Shown here: positions 1 to 4,759 of the stretch, piece by piece
Position numbering within the stretch: the first letter of the stretch is position 1
How the letters are laid out: each line of letters opens with the position of its first letter
NCBI GenBank assembly: GCA_013812265.1
Contig: JACCTQ010000054.1
Span: forward strand, 1-9,853
Reading direction: 5' to 3'
DNA: 9,853 nucleotides
Origin: Actinomycetota bacterium
Lineage (GTDB): Bacteria > Actinomycetota > Thermoleophilia > Gaiellales > Gaiellaceae
The notes under the pieces: model-generated
What the model was told of the DNA's origin: nothing
The model's database searches: none
The model's input: only the letters and a program-made list of their open reading frames with translations
Position numbers and translations under genes: made by a program

Positions 1-20
1 CCCACGGCCAGAGCCGTGGG
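1..20. terminator. Hairpin at window edge, possible terminator
   Basis: A perfect 8-bp inverted repeat (CCCACGGC / GCCGTGGG) with a 4-base CAGA spacer fills the first 20 bases. It lies about 70 bases past the stop of the secreted-protein gene read on the minus strand, a sensible place for its terminator. On the plus strand no T-run follows; on the minus strand the bases that would hold the T-run lie outside the window, so an intrinsic terminator cannot be confirmed. Confidence 0.3.
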
Positions 21-89
21 CGCGGCCGGAAGCACTCGGCGCTTCGGCGTTCGCTGGCGACGGGGCCAACCGGTCGATCGGAAGAGGCC

Positions 90-884
90 TCAGCTCCACA
101 GGTACCCGCCACCGTACCCATGGCCCATCCAAGCCCCGTTGCCGTTGACCCAGATCTCAACCGTCGGATACTGGGATCCCGTGCAGTCGGGACCAAATGG
201 CACGAAGCCGAGGAAGCCGGGACAGTTCCGCACGTGCGCCTGCCGCATCGAGTAATGGCCCCCACGCTCGGAACCGCGCCAGTCGTACCAGTAGCCGCCG
301 CCGCCGACGCTCACCACATCGATCCCCTCGCGATCCGTGAAGTACGACCACCCTCCGAAGCTGGTGATGCGAGGGTAGTCCCAGCAGAAGTAGTTCGCCA
401 ACCAGAACCGGTAGAGCGTGTTGAAGTAGCTGAACCCACGACCGTCCTCGCTCACGCGCACGGTCTTGCAGTTCCCCCCGTAGGCCTCTTCACCCGTCTC
501 GCCGGTGAAAGCGGCGCCTGCGCTCGCAGCGAGCCCCCCTTTTGCGGCCGGCGACCCGCTGATCGCCGGGATGACGCCGGGCGGTGGGCCGGGCTCGGGA
601 GCAAGGGGTCCGACCTTCTTGTCGACGTACCCGTGGCGGTAGGGCTCTTCGCCTTTCTTGCCGCGCCGAACGTTGACGACCTTGCCGTCTTTGTAGGTGA
701 TCTCCTCCCACTGGAACTCCGCGTGCGTGGGCTTCTTGTCGTCTCCGGCGAGCGTGGCCGGCGCCGCGGTGAGCGCCGCGGCGAGGCTCGCGACGAGCAG
801 CACAGCGACTCTCGCCCCCGCCGGAGAGACGTTGATCGCGCGGGTCGACGCCGGCCCCCCGCGCATCAAAACTTGCATGATCAC
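90..884 (-). CDS. Secreted protein of unknown function, Gly/aromatic-rich C-terminus
   Basis: I do not recognise the family. The 264-residue product has a charged N-terminus and a hydrophobic stretch at about residues 24-44 (ARVAVLLVASLAAALTAAP), with a plausible signal peptidase I site after ATLA near residue 46, so export is likely. The mature part begins with a charged segment, passes through a Pro/Ala/Gly-rich linker (about 92-125), and ends in a domain rich in Gly, Tyr, Trp and Phe. Four cysteines (139, 167, 221, 234) could form two disulfides, fitting an extracytoplasmic protein. The start chosen is the GTG at 884-882: AAAGGAG lies 6 bases upstream on the minus strand, while the in-frame ATGs at codons 3 and 7 are worse placed. 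It lies 119 bases downstream of the DUF72 gene in the same direction; that gap holds a short direct repeat (GGA(A)CCGTGCC at 973-993) but no clear promoter. No enzyme motif is visible. Confidence 0.72.
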   Translation of the reverse strand: MIMQVLMRGGPASTRAINVSPAGARVAVLLVASLAAALTAAPATLAGDDKKPTHAEFQWEEITYKDGKVVNVRRGKKGEEPYRHGYVDKKVGPLAPEPGPPPGVIPAISGSPAAKGGLAASAGAAFTGETGEEAYGGNCKTVRVSEDGRGFSYFNTLYRFWLANYFCWDYPRITSFGGWSYFTDREGIDVVSVGGGGYWYDWRGSERGGHYSMRQAHVRNCPGFLGFVPFGPDCTGSQYPTVEIWVNGNGAWMGHGYGGGYLWS

Positions 885-1003
885 GTTGCACTCCTTTCAT
901 GATTTGGGCCGGGAACTGGAAAGTCCTCGGCACGAACCACGCTAGGGGCGAAATGCGCACGGCTGTGACTCCGGACCGTGCCGGAACCGTGCCAATCCGC
1001 AGG

Positions 1004-1945
1004 TCAGGCAGCGGGCGCGTTCGAGTCAGCCAGCAGCTGTCGCAGCATGAACGCGTTCGTCGGAGCCTGGGCCACCCAGTTCGGGTCGGAGCCGTTCCCC
1101 GAGCCGGGACTCCGGCCGTTGTTGTTGAAGAACGCGTAGGCCTGCTCCGCCTGACCGGTCAGCTCTCGCAGCGGCTCGACCCACTCGCGCAGCTCCTCGG
1201 AGCTGTAGAGGTAATCGAAACGCTCCGCGGCGCTCTTCCCGCGGATGTTCCACGTTCCGGCATTGCGGCCGTGGAAGCGGAGGTAGAGCGTCGGCGTCGT
1301 CAAGGCCTGCACGGTGGGAACGAGGTTCTTCGCGTCGGTCTTGGGCGCATCCACCACGACGTGGGTCATCCGCCGCTCCTCGAGGAAAGAAAGCACGTCC
1401 GCACGATGTTCATCGTCGAGCCAGCTTCGATGGCGGAACTCGACCAGCATCTCGTCGCCGCGCAGCTGCTCGTGCGCCCACTCCAGGTACGCGAACGTGG
1501 ATGGCTTGGGAACGATGTAGGAGGGAAACTGGAGCAGGATTCCCCCCAGCTTTCCGGCCGCGCGCAAAGGCTCGAGTGCGGTGTGGAAGCGAGCGAAGAC
1601 CTCCGCGCGGAGCTCCCGTGGTGGCCGGTCCACGCGTCCTCGCTCATCCGCCTGGGCGTGCTCGCGAAGGTCGGGCGGCAGCGCTTCCAGCTTTACCGGG
1701 TGGCGGGTCATCATCCCAAAGGCCTTCACGTGCATGACGAAGTCGTCCGGCGTACGCTCCGCCCAGCGCTCGACCATCTCGGGCGCCGGCAGGCGGTAGT
1801 ACGTCGAGTCGACCTCGACCGTGTCGAAGTTGTCGGCGTAATGGCGCAGGCGCTCCTCGCTCGCCTTGATGCCCCGCGGATACCAGTACTTGAGGAGCGA
1901 CTGGTCCGCCCAAGAGCACGTGCCGATCCGAAGCTTGGTCGCCAT
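1004..1945 (-). CDS. DUF72 / YecE-family TIM-barrel protein
   Basis: The 313-residue product matches the DUF72 (YecE-like) family along its length. Hallmarks visible are the N-terminal IGTCSWAD with LLKYWYP (7-22), TVEVDSTYYRLP (42-53), VEFRHRSW (168-175), YLRFHGRN (221-228) and FFNNN (272-276). The family folds as a TIM barrel; its biochemical role is not established, so none is assigned. An insertion-like charged stretch around 95-112 (QADERGRVDRPPR) fits a surface loop. The length is usual for the actinobacterial members. The ATG at 1945-1943 gives the standard MxxLRIGTCSW beginning; only a weak ACGAG precedes it. A TACGAT hexamer at 1951-1956 (minus) would put a -10 box almost on the start codon, so a leaderless message is possible but unproven. 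Its upstream neighbour is the gene-free stretch, so it is probably transcribed alone or with the secreted-protein gene. Confidence 0.93.
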   Translation of the reverse strand: MATKLRIGTCSWADQSLLKYWYPRGIKASEERLRHYADNFDTVEVDSTYYRLPAPEMVERWAERTPDDFVMHVKAFGMMTRHPVKLEALPPDLREHAQADERGRVDRPPRELRAEVFARFHTALEPLRAAGKLGGILLQFPSYIVPKPSTFAYLEWAHEQLRGDEMLVEFRHRSWLDDEHRADVLSFLEERRMTHVVVDAPKTDAKNLVPTVQALTTPTLYLRFHGRNAGTWNIRGKSAAERFDYLYSSEELREWVEPLRELTGQAEQAYAFFNNNGRSPGSGNGSDPNWVAQAPTNAFMLRQLLADSNAPAA

Positions 1946-2020
1946 CTCGTGATCGTAAGCCTAGTAGCGGCCCCACAAAGGGGACATGGCGCCCCGGCGT
2001 GCTGGGTATCGTTCCCATCA

Positions 2021-2089
2021 GATCGGAGCCGGGGACAAGTTCCGAGGGAGCCGCAGCCTTCGGATGCCTTTGAAACCCCGGCTCCGATT
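2021..2089. repeat. Nested inverted repeat, candidate structured RNA or palindromic element
   Basis: A perfect 13-bp inverted repeat (ATCGGAGCCGGGG at 2022-2034, CCCCGGCTCCGAT at 2076-2088) can be extended by one G-T pair (2021/2089). It encloses 41 bases that hold a second stem: 2041-2048 against 2057-2064, eight pairs with one G-T, and an 8-base loop AGCCGCAG. The whole could fold into a two-stem rod. On the plus strand it is followed by CTCCTTTTC (2091-2099), a weak T-run; on the minus strand no T-run follows. I do not recognise it as a known riboswitch or RNA family. A miniature palindromic repeat is the main alternative. Strand is undecided. Confidence 0.5.
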
Positions 2090-2236
2090 ACTCCTTTTCA
2101 GCCGCTTCTTTGCCTCTCCGCCGCAGTGGTGGCCCGGACTGGGCGTTCCTACCCTGCGAGCGCCTGCTGCATACCTCGTTCAAACCCTCTCCGCTCATAG
2201 TTCACTCATCGCAGCTGACTGCGACCAGGACGGAGA

Positions 2237-2261
2237 GGCCCTCACTGCGGCGAGGGCCGTT
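2237..2261. repeat. Copy 1 of a 25-bp hairpin-forming direct repeat
   Basis: The 25 bases from 2237 recur identically at 2283-2307. Each copy holds a 7-bp inverted repeat (GGCCCTC / GAGGGCC) with the 8-base spacer ACTGCGGC. This copy is followed by TTCGG on the plus strand, so GTTT directly follows the stem; an intrinsic-terminator role is possible but the T-run is short. A closely spaced pair in a gene-free region looks more like REP-type repeats. Confidence 0.6.
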
Positions 2262-2282
2262 TCGGAACATGCGAGGCAGAGT

Positions 2283-2307
2283 GGCCCTCACTGCGGCGAG
2301 GGCCGTT
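2283..2307. repeat. Copy 2 of the 25-bp hairpin-forming direct repeat
   Basis: This copy is identical over 25 bases to 2237-2261 and in the same orientation, with starts 46 bases apart. It has the same 7-bp stem GGCCCTC / GAGGGCC. Flanks differ (TCGCC follows here), so the shared unit ends sharply. A weaker inverted look-alike of the core (CGCCGCAGTG) occurs near 2118-2128, which hints at a third, degenerate copy. Confidence 0.6.
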
Positions 2308-2488
2308 CGCCTACGCGGGGTCGACCCGGCTACCGGCATCCCCGAGCCTTCCGCGCGCCGGCCCGCCCAGAGCGTCGCCGAGGCGCCGGCTACATGAGCC
2401 GGGCGAGCAAGAGGCGCTGTTCACCGGCCGGGGTACCGAGGCAAGTGGAAGGTGAACGACATCGCCGCCTGCCCGGAAGCGGTTCTCG

Positions 2489-2512
2489 TGCTGCGGGTAT
2501 TCGTCCGCAGCA
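2489..2512 (-). terminator. Hairpin downstream of tRNA-Ala, possible terminator
   Basis: A perfect 8-bp inverted repeat (TGCTGCGG / CCGCAGCA) has an 8-base spacer. Read on the minus strand it lies 73 bases past the tRNA 3' end and is the strongest hairpin on that side. No T-run follows it, so it is only a weak terminator candidate. Confidence 0.25.
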
Positions 2513-2585
2513 GACGTTGCAGCCGAGATCACGATGGGCCGGAATGTTCCGCGCACCGGCGCCTCGACCTAAACTGAACGGACGA

Positions 2586-2658
<73 letters not shown>

Positions 2659-2670
2659 GCTAACGTTCGA

Positions 2671-2676
2671 AGTGTA
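2671..2676 (-). promoter_or_regulatory. Possible -10 box for tRNA-Ala
   Basis: TACACT on the minus strand lies 12 bases upstream of the tRNA 5' end and matches four of six positions of TATAAT. It would give a leader of about 6 bases. No good -35 box lies at the usual distance, so the call is weak. It falls inside the 3' end of the endonuclease-like frame, meaning the tRNA promoter and that coding sequence share bases. Confidence 0.25.
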
Positions 2677-2958
2677 GCGGCGAACTCAAATTCATATGCC
2701 CACACGATCCCCAGCCTCTGGCTGTTTCGGGGCGGCGTAAGGCGAAGCTGAATGGTCGAGCGGCGTCCAAATCGAGCGAGAGGCAGTAGGTAACACCGCT
2801 CGAGATCCGGGCAGTAGGCCGCGATGGCGTCGACCTGGTTCAGCTCGTAGACGTGTTTGAGGAATCCACTCGCCTGGCGCCGCGTCGAATAGCAACGCAC
2901 GGCAACCACATCGCCATCCCGCGCTGCCCATTTGCATTGCACGCGAACGAGGCTCGGA

Positions 2959-2979
2959 CGAAGATCGAAGATCGAAGAT
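2959..2979. repeat. Three tandem copies of a 7-bp unit
   Basis: CGAAGAT is repeated three times without a mismatch, inside the interrupted endonuclease-like gene and touching its premature stop codon. On the coding strand the unit reads ATCTTCG. Two copies in phase would encode the expected IFDLR; the third sits where the Tyr-Asp-Leu codons should be. Confidence 0.9.
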
Positions 2980-3099
2980 TACCGCTCGCCCTCGCAGATG
3001 GGTCTTGACACTCCGATTCCAAGCTTTGCAGCGGCGTGCGCGATGGCCAACTCCGCAATCGCTCCCTTCTGGTCGGGTGACAGCATGGCTTCTACTGTA

Positions 3100-3117
3100 G
3101 TTGTCTTACCGGACAAC
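3100..3117. promoter_or_regulatory. Inverted repeat between divergent genes, possible operator
   Basis: GTTGTC (3100-3105) and GACAAC (3112-3117) form a perfect 6-bp inverted repeat with a 6-base spacer. It can be lengthened by three pairs (TGT/ACA) if one A is bulged. It lies in the 94-base gap between the start codons of two divergent genes, a usual place for an operator. No regulator is encoded nearby and no convincing -35/-10 pair was found. Confidence 0.3.
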
Positions 3118-3180
3118 ACACGCAGACGGCCGGTCCCGTTCGCATACTGTGGTCAGGGAACGCAATCCGAGGAGGACCCC

Positions 3181-3705
3181 ATGCGAAAGCCATCGCCCGC
3201 GACGGCACTGTCACTCGTCGCCCTGTTCATCGCCCTGGCCGGAACTGCGACCGCGGCCACAGTGCTCGTCACCAGCAAGCAGATCAAGGACGGGACCATC
3301 CAGCTCGTCGACGTCAGCAAGAAGGCCCGGGCCGAGCTCGAAGGCAAGCCGGGCGCCGAGGGCTCACGCGGGCCTGCGGGGCCGCAGGGCGCGCCGGGTT
3401 CCCAGGGCCCGGCGGGGCCTGCCGGACCAGCCGGGCCGGCGGGAGATGCGAACGTCGTCTGGGCGTTCGTGAGCGCCAACGGGACGCTTCTGAACGGCCG
3501 CGGCGTCCAGCGTGTGGAGCGGATCGGGTTCGGTCAGTACCGGATCACGTTCGACCGCTCCATCAGCGCCTGCGCGAAGGTCGCCACTCCCTACATCGCC
3601 GAGCAGGTCGGAATCGGGAACTTCAGCTCGAACCAGGCCGGGATCGGCTTACGGAGCGGCGGCGTTCCGACGGACGACCAGTTCAGCGTGGCGATCTTCT
3701 GCTAG
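3181..3705 (+). CDS. Secreted collagen-like (Gly-X-Y repeat) protein
   Basis: The 174-residue product starts at ATG 3181, preceded by GAGGAGG with 5-base spacing; the upstream in-frame extension lacks coding character and is rejected. Residues 1-26 form a signal peptide (SLVALFIALAGTATAA core). A short segment (QIKDGTIQLVDVSKKARAEL, about 34-53) leads into 12 uninterrupted Gly-X-Y triplets (55-90; GPAGPAGPAGPAG at the end), which in bacterial collagen-like proteins form a triple helix. The C-terminal 84 residues (VVWAFVSANGTLL to FSVAIFC) look like a small beta-rich head domain with two cysteines, 131 and 174, the latter being the last residue; they may pair. Proteins of this layout, a MRKPSP-type start followed by Gly-X-Y repeats, are in my memory frequent in Thermoleophilia. 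A surface or extracellular structural role is inferred; no enzyme motif is seen. It is divergent from the endonuclease-like gene. Confidence 0.88.
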   Translation: MRKPSPATALSLVALFIALAGTATAATVLVTSKQIKDGTIQLVDVSKKARAELEGKPGAEGSRGPAGPQGAPGSQGPAGPAGPAGPAGDANVVWAFVSANGTLLNGRGVQRVERIGFGQYRITFDRSISACAKVATPYIAEQVGIGNFSSNQAGIGLRSGGVPTDDQFSVAIFC

Positions 3706-3753
3706 AGGTTTGACAAAACCGTCAAACCTCTATGACAAACCGTCAAACCTCTA
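3703..3753. terminator. 12-bp inverted repeat with duplicated arm between convergent genes
   Basis: TAGAGGTTTGAC (3703-3714) and GTCAAACCTCTA (3721-3732) form a perfect 12-bp stem with the 6-base loop AAAACC. The unit from 3711 to 3732 is then repeated almost exactly at 3733-3753 (one A fewer). Each copy also holds a small TGAC/GTCA dyad. The left arm begins with the TAG stop of the collagen-like gene, and 5 bases after the second copy the rsfS stop follows from the other strand. The site suits a two-way terminator for convergent genes, but neither strand has a T-run, so a repeat element is equally possible. Confidence 0.55.
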
Positions 3754-3758
3754 TTGGC

Positions 3759-4115
3759 CTACCCCGCTACCGCTTCGACTTCCACCGAGGGTACGTCGCC
3801 CCACAGTTCCTCGAGGCGGTAGAACGCCCGCGCCTCGGGCGTGAAGACGTGTAGCACGACGTCGAGGTAGTCGGCCACGATCCATGTGCCCTCTCGAACG
3901 CCGTCCAGGCCATGCGGGAGCAGGCGATCGTCGGCCTTGAGACGGAGGTGGATCTCGTCCATGATCGCCTTCGTCTGGCGGGGCGTTTGCCCCGTGCAGA
4001 CGACGAAGAAGTCGGTATAGATGCACACCGGCCGCATGTCGAGGATGACAACGTCCTTCGCGAGCTTCTCATGCGCGAGCTCGGCGATCCGGCGGGCTTG
4101 TTCGAGTGGGGTCAG
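3759..4115 (-). CDS. rsfS: Ribosomal silencing factor RsfS, probable CTG start
   Basis: RsfS (DUF143/Iojap family) binds ribosomal protein uL14 and blocks subunit joining when nutrients are short. The 118-residue product carries the family pattern: TPLEQARRIAELAHEKLAKD (2-21), DVVILDMR (21-28), YTDFFVVCTGQTPRQ (33-47), IMDE (51-54), EGTWIVADYLDVVLHVF (75-91) and FYRLEELWGD (98-107). The frame stays open far upstream through nadD, but no ATG, GTG or TTG lies near the expected start. The codon just before TPLEQA is CTG at 4115-4113, overlapping the nadD TGA as CTGA, with AAGGGA 13 bases upstream. Family members I recall begin M-TPLEQA here, so CTG is the likely start. It is the last gene of the rplU-rsfS run and is convergent with the collagen-like gene. 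Confidence 0.9.
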   Translation of the reverse strand: MTPLEQARRIAELAHEKLAKDVVILDMRPVCIYTDFFVVCTGQTPRQTKAIMDEIHLRLKADDRLLPHGLDGVREGTWIVADYLDVVLHVFTPEARAFYRLEELWGDVPSVEVEAVAG

Positions 4116-4759
4116 AGTTCGGTCGGGTCCCTTCGCTGCTCGGGATTGTACCCACGCGCAGCGGACGCCACCTGCCCGGCGGGAGGCCCCAACTGTGCCA
4201 GGAGGGTCGCCACCGAGAGGGGCACCAGGTCGTCGACCGGCTCTCCCGCCTCGAGGCGCCGGCGCACCTCGCTGGACGAGACATCGACCGCCGGTATCTC
4301 GAAGAATTCGACACGATTGGGGCAGGCAAGGGCGCTCAGAACGTTGGCGCGGCGATCGTCCGGCACGCCGGGCCGGGTCGCCACGCCGAGGCGGGCATGC
4401 TCGAGGATCGCGTCCGGCTCCCGCCACGTGAGGAAGCCGGCGAATTGATCGGCTCCGATCAGAAGAATCACCTCACCCCACTCGCGCCGCGCGTAGCGGA
4501 CGGTCTCGATCGTGTGCGACACACCGAGCCGCTCGACCTCGTGGCGCGACAGCTGGACCCGTCCGACCCCCTCGAAAGCGGCCGCAGCCAGCCGGAAGCG
4601 GGTTTCCGGATCGAGCGTTGCGGCCTTCTGCGGCGGACGCCCGGCGACCATCACCACGAGCCGCTTCAGCTCGAACCGCTCGAGAGCTGCCCGTGCGAGC
4701 GCAACGTGTCCGTTGTGCGGTGGGTCGAACGTGCCACCGAGAAGGCCCGTCAGCTCCAT
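4112..4759 (-). CDS. nadD: Nicotinate-nucleotide adenylyltransferase NadD
   Basis: NadD transfers AMP from ATP to nicotinate mononucleotide, giving deamido-NAD, a late cytoplasmic step of NAD synthesis. The 215-residue product has the nucleotidyltransferase motif GGTFDPPHNGH (8-18), PPQK (42-45) near the family's usual PHK position, GADQF (102-106), the W112/P115 segment, and VSSSEVRRRL (160-169), which matches the second signature (ISSTxIR). Length is normal for the family. The ATG at 4759 overlaps the end of obgE by 10 bases and is preceded by GAGGTG within obgE, so the two are translationally coupled. A longer in-frame extension upstream is a shadow of obgE. The stop overlaps the presumed rsfS start. 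No LCP-family gene lies between nadD and rsfS, unlike in some actinobacteria. The C-terminal tail after about 190 (Pro/Gly/Arg-rich) is extra and unlike the core. Confidence 0.95.
   Translation of the reverse strand: MELTGLLGGTFDPPHNGHVALARAALERFELKRLVVMVAGRPPQKAATLDPETRFRLAAAAFEGVGRVQLSRHEVERLGVSHTIETVRYARREWGEVILLIGADQFAGFLTWREPDAILEHARLGVATRPGVPDDRRANVLSALACPNRVEFFEIPAVDVSSSEVRRRLEAGEPVDDLVPLSVATLLAQLGPPAGQVASAARGYNPEQRRDPTEL

Larger units (their letters stand above)
1946..2585. other. Gene-free stretch rich in hairpins and repeats
   Basis: About 640 bases between the DUF72 gene and the tRNA hold no coding region I can support. A 225-codon plus-strand frame crosses it, but it runs on through the antisense of the tRNA and its translation is Arg/Pro/Ser-rich with no domain. 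Instead the stretch contains a large nested inverted repeat (2021-2089), a 6-bp hairpin (TCGCAG / CTGCGA, 2209-2224), two identical 25-bp hairpin-forming repeats (2237-2261 and 2283-2307), a hairpin CCGGCT / AGCCGG at 2386-2402, and an 8-bp hairpin at 2489-2512. This density of structure suggests dispersed repeats or a non-coding RNA rather than a decayed gene. Confidence 0.7.

Noticed and set aside
120..902. 260-codon plus-strand open frame opposite the secreted-protein gene
   Set aside because: The minus-strand frame has a strong RBS, signal peptide and a coherent domain; the plus frame is Arg/Ala/Pro/Val-rich with none.
980..998. Sigma-54-like box (TGGCACG-N4-CGGCA, minus strand) upstream of the secreted-protein gene
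   Set aside because: The second half lacks the TT of TTGCA, and sigma-54 is generally absent from actinobacteria; the match comes from a GGCACGG direct repeat.
899..2200. 433-codon plus-strand open frame
   Set aside because: It is antisense to the clearly recognised DUF72 gene; long shadow frames are expected at this G+C content.
2959..2979. CRISPR-like or microsatellite array
   Set aside because: Only three 7-bp units with no spacers; it is a short tandem repeat, not a CRISPR array, and no cas genes are present.
2932..3180. 83-residue N-terminal extension of the collagen-like protein
   Set aside because: It is antisense to the endonuclease-like gene and would bury the signal peptide; ATG 3181 has an ideal RBS.
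4116..4427. 104-residue N-terminal extension of RsfS
   Set aside because: It lies wholly inside nadD in another frame, is Arg/Gly/Pro-rich, and precedes the conserved RsfS start.
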